In this document: positions 46,130 to 57,872 of the stretch, piece after piece
Layout: each line of letters opens with the position of its first letter
Position numbering within the stretch: the stretch's first letter is position 1
Source of the DNA: Isoetes taiwanensis
Taxonomy: Eukaryota > Streptophyta > Lycopodiopsida > Isoetales > Isoetaceae
Assembly (NCBI GenBank): GCA_021234155.1
Contig: JAJEKV010000109.1
Span: 590,252-654,251 of the forward strand
Reading direction: 5' to 3'
DNA length: 64,000 nt
Position numbers and translations under genes: made by a program
The notes under the pieces: model-generated
Databases searched by the model: none
What the model was told of the DNA's origin: nothing
The model's input: only the letters and a program-made list of their open reading frames with translations

Positions 46130-46657
46130 TTATATTCCATGATGCATTGGAGAGGACACTCTAATAGTTAGAAAGACAAGCGTGTCTAAGTGGAGGTGGA
46201 GGCAAATGGTGGCAGTGGAAGATGGTGGAGGTAGTGATGGTGGAGGCAGGGGTGGTGGAGGCGGTAGGGGATGGAATGGTGGGGGAGGCAGAGGCGAATG
46301 TTGCAACGGTGATGGCAAGGGAAGGAATGGTGGTGGTGGGGATGGTGAAGGTGGAGGAAGTGGTGAATGTTTTGGTGGAAGAGGGGAGTGATGAGGTGGT
46401 GAATGCTTTGGTGGAGGAGATAGTGGATGCTTTAGAGGTGGAGAACGAGAGGGTGTGATGAATGCTTTTGAGGTGGGATCCCTATGCGAGTGTTGGGGCA
46501 GTGGCAGGGAGTGTAAATGCTTTGGAGGTGAGTGATGTCGAGAAAGTGGGGGTAAGGGTGGAGAGAGGATGTTGTTGAAAGTGCAGAATCTGCAGTAAAA
46601 AATCCAAGCCATCACAAATTTGGATGTGGGCAATAGGTAGAATGCGTTGTTGCACAA
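46130..46657 (-). CDS. Proline-rich (extensin-like) open frame, doubtful
   Basis: A 175-codon frame with a central block of SPPPKHSPP, PPPSPSPPPP and related repeats. It resembles the hydroxyproline-rich domain of extensins or PERK/LRX cell-wall proteins. The first 30 residues include a short hydrophobic stretch but not a clean signal peptide. It may equally be a purine/pyrimidine-asymmetric minisatellite (the plus strand is GGTGGNGGA-rich) that happens to be open. No introns or neighbours help. Confidence 0.25.
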   Translation of the reverse strand: MCNNAFYLLPTSKFVMAWIFYCRFCTFNNILSPPLPPLSRHHSPPKHLHSLPLPQHSHRDPTSKAFITPSRSPPLKHPLSPPPKHSPPHHSPLPPKHSPLPPPSPSPPPPFLPLPSPLQHSPLPPPPFHPLPPPPPLPPPSLPPPSSTATICLHLHLDTLVFLTIRVSSPMHHGI

Positions 46658-46791
46658 TAGTCACCTCCACTTTCAAACTCCTTTTATCGCTTTCTTACAT
46701 AAGCTAGAAACATGATTAATCTGCCCTGCAAATTCACGACTACATCGATCGTAGAAGCCATCACATTAATACGTCTGGCCCTTGGCTACAA

Positions 46792-47500
46792 AGAGAATAA
46801 GAATAAGAATAAGAATAAGAATAAGAATAAGAATAATTTTTTATCGTCCACTGAGACCAATCGGCCTATGGGACCCAGAAGGAGTGCAGCAAACTTATTA
46901 CTGTCTGGGTTAAAAAACCCCCGCCCCGAAGGGTTTTCGAGGGAAAAACCGTAGTAGTAATAAGAATGCTGTCAAACTGTACAAGTATATATCGTCATGA
47001 AATAAATGTATATATACATGTCAAGCGTGTGCCCAAGGACATAGCTGATCTCGCATGTCCATAACCTCCTGAAAGTATGATCCCAACACCCGTACGGATG
47101 TTGTGCTCAATGTCACATGTAACGGCTGGCCAGGCCTGACCAACTCAGCATAGCGCGTCCGAACCAGCGCCACATAAATCCCATATTGGAACGAGGCCCG
47201 CAATGCTACCTGCGTACCCACTTGCCCATGAAAAGGCGCAGACTCATTGCCTTCATTCGCACAGGGGCACATCATCTTCGAATTGAGACGGGCAGATGGA
47301 TTGGTGAGCCATGCCAGGACAGGCTCTGTCAATGCTGCCAAATGGGAGTCATTGAGGATGAATCTTATACCCTTCAAAGTTCCCTCTGTTTGCACATGTA
47401 TGCACCTATGCTCCTGCACATTCCATCTAGCCAACCATTGAGCTCTCTTTTCCCTCCAGCAGGCCTTGAGGCGCTGCGGCCCCATAGAGAATAGAATAGA
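46792..47500 (-). mobile_element. LINE copy 2, C-terminal region, 3' UTR and (TTATTC)n tail
   Basis: Minus strand. The frame 47485-47021 reads VGTQVALRASFQYGIYVALV, then ELVRPGQPLHVTLS, a C-terminal segment shared with the other LINE copies at 32.8 kb and 48.2-48.8 kb. After the frame come the 3' UTR hairpin (complement of the CCCGAAGGGTTTTCGAGGG region at 46925) and the tail of about seven AAGAAT units at 46796-46836. The 3' tail microsatellite rather than poly-A marks this LINE family. Confidence 0.6.
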
Positions 47501-47668
47501 ATTGTATTGGATGGGTTGTTATCATCTAAGGAGATAATAGGTTTATGGGAACCAATCAATGAGAACAACAAATGTATTATTTCCAAGATTAAAAAACCAC
47601 GTCCCGAAGGGTTGTCGAGGGAAAAACCTCGACAGTAATAAGCATGCTGAGAAACTATACAATGATAA
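47501..47668 (-). mobile_element. LINE 3' UTR fragment
   Basis: Repeats the 3' UTR of copy 2: ACGTCCCGAAGGGTTGTCGA, GGGAAAAACC, CAGTAATAAG. Its tail AGAATAGAATAGAATTG lies at 47491-47505. A Helitron end borders it at 47669. Confidence 0.5.
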
Positions 47669-47700
47669 CTAGTAACGGGTGCCCGGCATTGCCGGCCATG
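47669..47700 (-). mobile_element. Helitron 3' terminus
   Basis: On the minus strand: a GC hairpin (CCGGCAATGCCGG), then GCACCCGTTA and CTAG, followed by T. A stable hairpin about 10 bases before a terminal CTRR, inserted at an A-T site, is the signature of Helitron 3' ends. The element extends to higher coordinates; its TC 5' end was not located. Confidence 0.5.
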
Positions 47701-48189
47701 AATATGATTATATTGTAGCGTAGCCATGAAGTTGCAAACATCTGTAAAACACCTTGTTAAAATTTGAAAGAATAAAAATGAGAGCAGGGAGATGATCTTA
47801 GCTTATGTCATTTACAGATTATTGTACCCTGTCCATGAGAGCATGAATTGAAAGAATGCAACTTTGAACTTGAGAACGTGGTCATGGAAACCAATTTCCA
47901 TTTATGGTACCAGAAATAGAGCTTTTGGCAATGGCAACGCTCAATTTGGAGCTGCAGCTCTGAACATGGGCATCCCCGATATCAAATTTGACCCAAACAC
48001 AGGCCATGTTGTACATGCAAATGCATCGATGTACCGCGCGTCTTCGCCAACAGGCACACTCGCTCCAAACCTGGAATCATACAACAAACTAATTTTCCAT
48101 TTTTAGAAACAGGCAAATTTGTAAATCACAAAAAATCCTACATGCCCGATTTTTGGAATACTATAATTTTGTCCGACAGGCTAAAACAT
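47701..48189. other. Unassigned DNA, possibly Helitron interior
   Basis: Contains a plus-strand frame with INFGAAALNMGIPDIKF-like residues (47864-48106) but no domain I recognise. It may be captured gene DNA inside the Helitron. Confidence 0.3.
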
Positions 48190-51100
48190 TCAAAACCATA
48201 AAAAACTAACCAAAAAAAAAAAAACCAAATTTAAACAATAGATACAATTTAATGTTGTGCTTGAGGACATAGTAAGTGTGCATATCCTTGATCTCCTGAA
48301 GATATGATCCTAGTAACCCCACTGAGAACGTGCCTAATAGCTGGAGTGGCTGGTTAAGTGGGATCAACTTAACATAGCGTATCTGAATATGGTCGAATGC
48401 CAGACAGTTCTGAGAGTGTAGCATTTATTCTCAAGGACTCCCAGTTGGCAACACTGACAGAGCATGTCCTTGTGCACCTCCTTAATCCATCTACTTGTCA
48501 ATGTAGAGGCAATGTGCACCTGTGCAAATTGAAGCTATCATGCTGCACTTCTTCATAGGCAAATGTGCATGCAGGTAGCACAGTGGGTGTCGCGTGGGTC
48601 CGGGATTGACTTACTGCTTGTAGTGTGCTATCTTAACATGTTCTAATTCACCCTCATCCCAAAGCTTGCTGAGAAAGCAAGCATCTATGGTGATCTTTTT
48701 TAATTTGGACCTATATGCATCTTGCTCCTGCACATTCCATCGGGAGAACATCTGAGCTCGTTTTTCCTTTCAGCAGGTTTAAAGCGTTGCGAAAGGGCCA
48801 TGACATAGGTAAGGTTGGGAAGATGAGCATCATCCATACTGACCATCTTCTAAAAGTAGATGATGTGGCAGTCGAGTGTGCCCCTCTGGAGTGACAAGAA
48901 TTTTCTTCTGGAGAAGAATGTGATATGGGACTATAGACTTCACCCCAAGTGCACGAGCTAGGAAGGCTTTTTGCATTTTGTAATTGTTGTTCTGCATTGT
49001 ATACAATGCCTTCCAGCCTACTGTCACATACAACTGGATGGAAGTGTCTAAGTCTTTAGTAGTAGAAAACTCCATTCCCAAATACTTGTAGGTGGGTACC
49101 ACCTCCATGTTTTAGCCTAGTAAGTGAAGGAACGAAGAGGCCTTGGCTAGCATGAGGATGAGACAGCAACAGCTTAGTCTTGGCCAGATTAACATGCATG
49201 CCACTAGCTCGATAAAAAGTACCCAGGGCATCCAAATGGCATTGTATGTTATCAAAGGTGTAAGCTAAGAGGTCCACATTACCAGTGTATATAAGCTGCC
49301 TAATGATTTAGTGTATGAACTGAGCTCTGACTTCCCTGTATTCAACAAGAGAACCTTCCAATGGATCAATGTATAGACCAAACATCGTTAGAGAGAGTGG
49401 GCATCCCTGTTGGATCCCAGTATTAATGATACAAGTTGTCCTAATGGTGTCAGTCTGCCTGAGCATGCCCCCACTTGTCTATTGTATTTTTCATATTCAT
49501 AGAGACCCCCACCTACCTCAATCTTTCCCACAATCTTTCCCAAGGTACATTGTTAAAGCCTTTGCAAAATCAACAAAGCAGCAACATCAATCTTGCCAGC
49601 GATTCCCACTATCTTGACCTAAGGTCAGCAGTGTAATATGATCAATGGTTAAGTGTTGATGCATGAATCTTACCTGTACAAGGGCTCATACCTCTGCTTC
49701 CTCTACCCACATCATCAATTGTTGCTCAAGAATACCAGTCAACAGTTTTGCAAAGAGCGATCTGACCATAATTGTTCAGTAATTGTCTAGGATGTGAAGG
49801 TCATCTTCCTTATAGATGGGGACAACTCTATAGTGGTCCACACCATAGGAAAGCCTTCCTGTAATGCTCTGTTAAACAATGTAGTTAAAATGGGCACTAT
49901 CGGTGGCCCTGCCCATTTGAGCAGCTCTGCCTGCATGTTGTCCAAGTTTGCTACCTTGCCATTGGGGAGACATTGTAATCCCCGGGTAACTCCTGCCTCT
50001 ACAATGATTACTGTCGGGCCCATCGGCGGGGGTATTGGTGCTCAAACCCTAAGAGGATGATAAAACTATTGCAAGTATTATATCCATTGCTCTCATCTTC
50101 CCCTAGGCTACAGAGGCTCCTTCAATATGCTTTGCCAGAATATCCTAGGATGATGGTCCAGAAAATAGAACATTTCTCTCTAATGCTCCATAATGTACCT
50201 AATAGTCTTCTCCTTCATAAAAGTGCGATATTGCCTGATCGAACGGGGTGCAAAACGGGGTTAGGGGAAGCCAGCGTTTAAGCTCCTGGCATTCATATCA
50301 AACTACTAGTTATGAGAAAAGATTGTAAGCCCCGAGGGCCTCCGTCGATGGCTTCTCTAAAAGCATCTATCAGCAGCAGTCATAAGCACATTGACCAGTT
50401 GGGCAGTCTATGCGAAGTTGCAGTATTTCCTCTGTGTTGGCTGTGACCATATGTGCATAGGGCTCTGCATGGTCATAATCCAAGTGCAAATGAGGCTTGC
50501 AGGATGTTGGAGCAATGGGGATCCCAACAGTCTATCAATCCACCTACACGAAAAGGATTGGTGATTGGAATCCACTTCTTCATCTCTACTATCTGTGCCA
50601 ACGCAAGTGTGGATGACCAGGTGCACATCCTACTTTGCAACCAGCATGTAATCCATGACACTACTGGAGCCACCCCCTGGTTCTCCTACCTACAAGTGTA
50701 GCTGCAAGAGGATGGCTCTATGCGAGACCATTACAAATGACCACGTCAAAGATGCTGCACAACAAAAGCAATTGCCTGCTATAGCTCGCGACCTGGTGGG
50801 TCCTGTCATCTGATGCCCATGGCTCAGCCATTTTTGCATTAAGATGTAACACGTTCTCTGCCAAGGGGTCAAATTTTGCTAGCTATTCTATTTCCATGCG
50901 TCGATTGAAGTCTCCAAGCAACATGACCCTACCCAATTGTTTGTGCCCTTATATTCATCATATAGATTGACATACAGAAGTCTATCCATATCTATGTGAG
51001 AGCGATAGAAGTTACTGTCTGCATGTGTGAAGTAGGATGCTGCCACAAATAGGGATATGGATCCAATCTATCCACATCTGAGTAAGAGCGATAGAAGTCA

Positions 51101-51560
51101 TTGTCTGCATGTGGGACATAGAATGCTATGATAAAGCGGAGGTCATTGCAACTCTACACTCGTACTCACAGGCAGCGATTGTGTCTGTCTGTCTTGTGTA
51201 GAGAGATTGATGGCGCCAGGACTGTTAGATAGTAGCAGATGATACCTTCGTGTCCCCACTTGCATGTGCCCACATTGAACAATGAGTTGTGCTGATAGCT
51301 CGGTACATCTAGGAGCATGTCTCCTGCATATTCCTAGATCTCTATAAAAAAGATGAAATCTATACCCACAGCAATGGAATTGAGACTCCATTCGATAGTA
51401 TCAGATGATACCTTCATGTGCCCACTTGTTTGTGCACTTATTGAACAATGAGTCATGCTAATAGCCCGGTAGACCTAGGATCATGTATCTTGCATGTTTC
51501 CAGGTCTCTATGAGGAGGATGAAATCTATACTTGCAGCAATGGAGTTGAGACCATCTCCC
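48190..51560 (-). mobile_element. LINE copy 1: endonuclease to C-terminal region, decayed
   Basis: Minus strand, broken frames in the order expected for a LINE ORF2. 51560-50600 corresponds to the endonuclease region, weakly recognisable (SAQLIVQCGHMQVGTRRYHL). 50023-49787 reads LPNGKVANLDNMQAELLKW and LTTLFNRALQEGFPMVW, the RT fingers. 49277-49056 reads FYRASGMHVNLAKTKLL, and 49108-48830 reads VPTYKYLGMEFSTT, the RT thumb. 48560-48206 is the C-terminal segment shared with copy 2. A 166-base tandem duplication lies at 51228-51560. It is inactive. Confidence 0.7.
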
Positions 51561-51587
51561 TTCTGTCAGCGGAAGCCCCTACAAATT

Positions 51588-52841
51588 TCAGGAGACCATA
51601 GGCTTCATTACTTTGCACACGCCTCTAACTCCCACCACAAATAAAATTTTCAATGACGAGGTTTTTGCAAAGGTCAAGCGTGGCGTCCAAATTGTTAATG
51701 TCGCACGAGGAGGTGTCATTGATGAGGAGGCATTAGTTGGAGTTATTGCATAGATATGACATTTTGCTGCTTTAGACAAAGGCAGAATATTTTATCTCTA
51801 TTGACTACTATCTAAGTTCTCTTCTTAGAATATAGGCTGCGTTGGATGTTTTTACAGAAGAACCCCCTCCAAAGAATGTGATTCTCACACCTCATCTTGG
51901 AGCAAGCACTGTAGAAGCCCAGGTATGTCCTTAGATACAACATTTGATTTAACTTTACGATAATGTAATCCTTTGATTTTATCGATGATTCCGGGAAGGG
52001 GTAGCTGTAGAAATTGTAGAAGTTGTAGTCGGTGCACGTAGAAGCTGTAGTCGGTGCACTACAGGGGGAACTTATTGCCACTGCAGTAAATTCTCCTATG
52101 GTTTTACCTGAGGTATCTATCTTTTGACACTCCATTTTAATCTGAAATACATCTAACTCTAGTTTATTTTGCTTGTAAAATTGTGTCTTAGGTGTTGACT
52201 GAGCTTGCCTCATTTGTCACGAGGCTGAAAAGTTAGGCAATTCAGTCGTGCAGCTAGTGTCTGGTGGAGCTGGGATAAAAGATGTTGAGGTACTCAGATG
52301 ACTTGGATACACGGCTATTTCGAGCCATGATTATGAAGGGCCTTGTTGAGCCTTTCTCAAATGCATATTTAATCTGGTAAATGCTGACTATATTGCAAAG
52401 CAACGTGGAATGAAAATTACAGAGAAAAGAATACCATCAGACATCGGAGCTGATGTTCCCCTAGAGGCCGTAGAAGTTAAGATAAATCATGTTGAATCAA
52501 AGTTCCCAAGCGCAGTGTCTAACAGTGGTGATATATCTTTGGAAGGAAGGATCAGAGATGGTGTCCCACATCTTTCAAAAGTTGGAGGATTCAGCATTGA
52601 TGTTAGCTTGGAAGGATATGTCATTCTTTGCAGGCAAGTGGATTAGCCAGGTATGATAGGCAAGGTTGGTAGCATTTTAGGCAATTCAAATGTGAATGTC
52701 AGTTTTATGAGTGTGGAAGAACGTCTCCTCGCAAACAAGCTGTGATGGCAATTGGAGTGGATGATGAACCAAGCAAGGAGATTCTGCAAGAATTGGCTGC
52801 ATTCCTGCTATAGAAGAATTCGTGTTCCTGAGTTTATAAAA
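51588..52841 (+). pseudogene. PGDH: D-3-phosphoglycerate dehydrogenase (plastid PGDH), pseudogene
   Basis: The C-terminal two-thirds of PGDH, first enzyme of the phosphorylated serine pathway. Blocks in order: IGFITLHTPLTPTTNKIFND and VNVARGGVIDEEALV (NAD-binding domain); [13 protein letters not shown] and [12 protein letters not shown], ending in a GTATGT donor. Next come VAVEIVEVVVGA and AVNSPMVLPE (donor GTATCT), then AEKLGNSVVQLVSGGAGIKD and GDISLEGRIRDGVPHL; the ACT-domain end is VILCRQVD, then GMIGKVG and IEEFVFLSL. Intron positions are preserved, so it arose by DNA duplication and not from mRNA. It is dead: a 25-base duplication near 52015-52060, frameshifts near 52230 and 52290, and a TAG after CRQVD. 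The substrate-binding N-terminus is missing; LINE DNA lies where it should begin. Confidence 0.9.
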
Positions 52842-55335
52842 TGAACTTGGATACTCATCTGGTGCATTAACTGAGCTGTGGCAATGAAAGAGGTAGGGGG
52901 TGGGCTTATAATTTTTCTCTTTTCTATAATCTTGCTTTCCTGAATTTTCTTAAGAATAGATAACAGAATAATCTCAGAAGTGGCTAAAGCGGTTTTGAAG
53001 TGAGGCTCATTTCCTTTGAATAACTTAGAACCCACATTGGGTCTTCAAAGTGTTTACCTATTATGTCCCTGCTTTTGTTTCAAAAGAATTATTTGTTGCT
53101 TGGAAATAGAGAAGGTGATTGTAAGCCGCAACTGCTATTCCATCCGTGTCCTTAATTTAAAGTTGTCATATTAAGAAATGCCAAACCTCAAGTGAACGTG
53201 CAAATGCTGGAGACTGGTTATTCTCAACCTCTAGACAGCTATGGCAACTAATTCCTAATAAGACAATTCTTTGTTTGCTTAGAATATAATCTGCAGGTTT
53301 TAAAAGTTGTTTAAGGACAGAAACTAGTTACCCTGAGACAAGTTGAAACCATATTTACAAGGTTGTTGTAGGAGAAATATCCTTTCTAGAATTTTAAAAA
53401 TTTACCCTTCTCAAGGTTCCAAGGTGGTTGAATTTGTGTAAGCGGGTTTGTTTAACTCATTTAGGCGAGGGAGCATGCGCTGTGCTGAGGCAAGCTAATG
53501 GTAGCGTCTATATATTCGTAAAAATGGAACAAAGAGCAAACATGGACGCAATCATTCAAAAATCACATGCATAAGGATGAATCAAGAAACCACATGCCTT
53601 TAACACGGAAGATAAGAGGAATTTTTTTTTTCTATTGCTTCCCTAAATGCTCCGTGGACAATTACTTAATAAATAAATGAGTTGGCTTATGCCTAAGATC
53701 CTTAGTTTTTAGTAATGACTTGTTCATTGGACTGCTTTGAAAATGAGCATTTGGAGCATTCTCAATGGGCATTAGGCCCTTTTCCCATGGTAGAAATCCT
53801 ATTTCTAAAGTCACATATTTTATCAAATGAGGTTTGGCCACCTATTGCTTTAAAAGAAAATCACTTTTCCAATATGAAAATAAGACTAGGTTTTAGATAG
53901 GTTTGGATACCACTTTTAATGTAAATAGAGTCTTATTTTATTGCGGAGTATTTCCCACTATAAATAAGATACCTAGTCTTATTTGAATATATAACTAAGG
54001 GTTTCCACTAGTATTTTAATGGTGTCATATTTTATGACTACCATGAAGTGGAATTAAAAATATCTCTGTCTTACTATTTTACCCATTATCAAAACAATGG
54101 TTCAACTTATAGGATGTACCCCTATCCTGATGCAATTATTTAATGTGCTTGTTAAACTAAAGTAGAACATTATATTCCTTATTACTCTACCTTTCATAAG
54201 AATTGGACTTAATAAATCTTTAGTAAGTCTAAACAAAGCCAAACCATGTCATCCTAACAGCGATAGAGGTCTTCGGTAGAACCACCCATAACACATAACT
54301 AAGGCCCTTTTTCCACACACAAAATGTGACTGTCATATATACAATATATGACACCATTTGTGACTCCAGTGCTAAAAATGACACACACAAATTTAAACTT
54401 GCCAGATTCGGAAAATTACCTAACCTGGAGCAGGCAATATTTATTATGTATGCTCCAGATATCCTAAGAATTAAAATCTGATGGATATGCAGTAGTGAGA
54501 GCCAACTTGACCATCCCATGTATGCTAAGTTCTACCATATTTGGGAATGTTTTTGGAAAGAAAATATAGGGAAATGGATTTTTAATTTTGATAGAGGAAA
54601 TACTTCAAGATTAGATTAAAAACAGAAGCACTAAGGCAGAAGTTTAAAGTTTGTAGTGTGGATCATCTTAACAAAAGTTTTAGCATGGAGTCTCAAAGCT
54701 CCAGATGTGGTTATAACTAGAATAGGAGCTTCTACAATATGGATGATAGAGCTAGGTTTCAAAGGGGACCTAAAGCATCTAGAAAAAAGTGCCAACGTGG
54801 ACTTCTTGTCAGCCCAAATGTTAATGCTATTTTGGTAATATACATAAAATATAGGGGCATTTACAATTTTCCCTTAGCATAATATTTTTTCAACAAGATA
54901 AAATTCCTATAAGTTTGAGTTGAAATTCACTTTTGAGTTGTTGTTGGATCACTTAAACACATGTTAAACTCTACTTTATATGTTTCTTTAATCATTGGGA
55001 AGATCTGACTCTTATGTATAAGTTTTGTGAAGGGCACTTCGTTATTTGATCAATCACAAAACACTTTCAGCAGAGGCATTTTGTTAATTTTTACAAAGTG
55101 TAGGGGCATTTTGGTAATTTTGGGCACACTTGCACAAATATAAGTTGACACTTTAAAGCAATTTTAGAGTGTCCACGTTGCTGCCAACTAGGACTTTTGT
55201 CCACATGGATGCACCTACAAGCGTTCGATTTCATCTATGGCTGTGAAAATTCAAGAAAGTTCCAAGTGGGTTGGGTTGTCAGTTATCGTCGGCCATGGCT
55301 AGTTCAATCTTATCGCAAGCAACAGCTGGCTGGCT
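52842..55335. other. No gene seen
   Basis: AT-rich DNA with only short random frames. I recognise no exon, RNA gene or transposon signature. Confidence 0.45.
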
Positions 55336-56569
55336 ATGGCAGCAATTATGATGTGCTTGCTCTCTACTTCCATATTGCTTCACAACCGGCTGGCTCTTCC
55401 ACATTTTCATTTCATCAATCCAAAGCTCCTACAGCAATGCCCCAAATCATTGCCCCAGTGCAACGATTGCAGCGGCGCCCTAATTTCTAGGGCAATTGGC
55501 AAAGCCCTAAAGTCCATCATTCTGTTCCTAGACAAGGATGATCCTCAAAAGGTCAAGGCTCAGCTTCTTCCTACTATTGCTATGCTCGGTCATGGAGCAG
55601 AAGCTTCTCCTGAAGATCAACTCGAATGTTAGAGGACTCTGTTGGACTCCTTTTACCTTCGTTTTACATAGTTCTATTTTTATCTCAGATTTGTCGCAAA
55701 CTAGAAGCTCTAAGTCCGACGAAGGAGCCTCTGAGATCCCCCTTCTTGAAGGGCAAATGTGAGCTTGTCTATACAACCTTAACTTCTATTCTTAAGACAA
55801 ATGTAAATTGTTTACTTTCTTTTCTCAAATTAGTGTTAAGTAATTTCTCCGGTTTCTCATTTTGCTTCTGCTGCTTTACAGAGGCTAGAGTTCCTGAGAC
55901 CTAATGGCCCTATTTATTAAGCAATCAATGCTTATACTTTAACCATGCTATAATTGCTCATTTCCTCCGCCTTCAGCCACTTACATTGATATTGGTCTTG
56001 TCTGATTAGCATACACTAAATCATTTTCTACCCTTTAATTTTTTGCTGGATAAATCACTTCCTCAATCTAATTGCATATGATTAGGTTACTGCAAATTTA
56101 GTCCGCTGCCCCTTCTTGAATGGCAAATGGGAGCTTGTCAATATAACGTCAACTTCTATTCTTAAGACAGATGTAAATTGTTTACCTTCTTTTCTCAAAT
56201 TAGTGTTATGTAGTTTCTCAGGTTTTTTATTTTGCTTCTTCTGTTTTACAAAGGCCAGAGTTCCTGAGACCTAATGGTCCTATTTACCAAGAAATCAATG
56301 CTGATACTCTTAGGGCTCAAAACATCAAAACATGGCCATATTTTAGCCAGGTTATAATTGCTCATTTCCTCGGTCTTCAACCACTTACATTGATATTGGT
56401 CTTGTCTGATTAGCATACACTGAATCATTTTCTATCCTTTAATTTTTTTTTTCTGGATAAATCACTTCCTCAATTTCAATTGAATATGATCAGGTTACTG
56501 CAAATTTAGTCCCGCTGGACCCCAAAGAAGATTGCGGTAAGGTTCGACTATTTCAAATTTGGAGGGGGG
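55336..56569 (+). pseudogene. Plastid lipid-associated protein (PAP/fibrillin), broken by internal duplication
   Basis: Exon 1 (ATG 55336) has a serine- and leucine-rich N-terminus that could be a plastid transit peptide. It then reads DKDDPQKVKAQLLPTIAML and GAEASPEDQLE, the start of the fibrillin domain. Exon 2 (about 55687-55791) reads CRKLEALSPTKEPLRS and CELVYTTLTSILKT, the GKWELxYTTSxSIL motif with W changed to C. Exon 3 (from 55880) reads LEFLRPNGPIY then a stop. A ~370-base tandem duplication follows: 56105-56500 repeats exons 2 and 3, this time as LRPNGPIYQEINADTLRAQN and KTWPYFSQ. Exon 4 (56494-56569) reads VTANLVPLD, then IAVRFDYFK after a one-base insertion, and runs into a G-run. 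Later exons are absent. Fibrillins bind lipids in plastoglobules and thylakoids. Confidence 0.8.
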
Positions 56570-57872
56570 GGGAGGCGGCGCTGGTTTGTACTCTCACTCA
56601 AGTTTGTTATGTAGCCTTTCTTGCATAGTGTGCATGCTTTTATAGATCAATCTTTACTTCATAGCTTTGTCAAGTGCATATAAGCATTAAAGCACCTAGC
56701 CCAACACAAACCATCGCTATGCCATAATCCAGATCGAGTGTGTTTCGCCTCTGTTCGGCAGTCCTATCAATTCATGACAAGTCCTAAATTCTGAAAACAC
56801 AAGCTCCAAAACGCACCTGCATTTGCGTTGCTGCTGGTTGCAGAAGAATCAGCAAGAGACGCCATCGCCAAAACCACTATATATAAATGCAACAATCCTC
56901 TTAACATCAGGCAGCCGAATACATTGGGAGCCGAATTTAGAACGAACGTCCCTTCCGACACCAAGACGCAGACCAGGGCGGCTCAGCCAATACGCTGCCA
57001 ACACGGCTTAGGCCCAGTTCACATGCAACCATCGCCGGGGAGGGGGCCTGTTTTGCCCAGTGCAAATTGGCGATGGTGGGCGTAAAACGGTGAGCCCTTT
57101 TACGCGATGGTGAGGGTCGTGAAGGTGCATGTGAAGCGATGTCCACATGCGCCCCAATCTCAGCTCCGCTCACAACAGACCCGGACCGCCTTCACCAAAT
57201 CCAACAGGCACAATCTACATCTGACGGCCACCGTATTTTCCAAGAAAAAAAAGCTCCAGGACAGCCTAATTTTGTCATTGGGAAACCTAATTGCCAATTT
57301 TGTTGACAAAAGAGACACCCCAAAACGGAAAATCTTGCGTCTCTTTGGATCAGCTGATGTGACACTCCGAACTGGCAAACTATATAGAACTAGATTATTT
57401 TGTCTGTAATAATGCATCTATCCTGGACTACATTCTTTTTGAATTTCATACAACATATAGTACATACATTATATCTCCCATTAGATACCAACTCCTGTAA
57501 GATCTAAGATGAAGATCAACTTTCCGCATATAATTACTTTACATTTACATTTTGAAAACAAGGATTAGACAAATTCATGATTAGCCTCACTACTGTATCC
57601 ATGCTAGCTGATTAGTAGCTATACATCAGATTAAGGACAGATTCTTTGCAGTGGGTCTTATCACCCTATTGATCTATTTGTTACCCATTCAAAGGCTACA
57701 GGGGACAGCTAAAAATGCCACCAAGCCTTGCATCTCTGTGAGACAATGTCTAGTTTCCAATAAAAGGTTTTGCTTTCTCTAGTTAAATACTCAGAAATAC
57801 CGCTATTTGTCAAACGGCCAATGCACATTTTACAAAATTATAGACTCTTGCAGTTTTCAAGCAAGCAGGCAG
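56570..57872. other. Intergenic region between fibrillin and the psq gene
   Basis: Apart from the foldback element, no gene is supported. The last part (57700-57872) is probably the 3' UTR of the minus-strand psq gene. Confidence 0.4.
57018..57135. repeat. Small foldback/MITE-like element
   Basis: Perfect 10-base inverted ends TTCACATGCA (57018) and TGCATGTGAA (57126-57135), with inner GCGATGGTG phrases in both orientations and a CGTAAAA/TTTTACG stem. About 118 bases, GC-rich compared with its surroundings. No clear target duplication. Confidence 0.4.

Noticed and set aside
46182-46458. Glycine-rich frames on the plus strand opposite the proline-rich frame
   Set aside because: Both reflect the same GGTGGNGGA low-complexity DNA; neither strand has a domain or a good start context.
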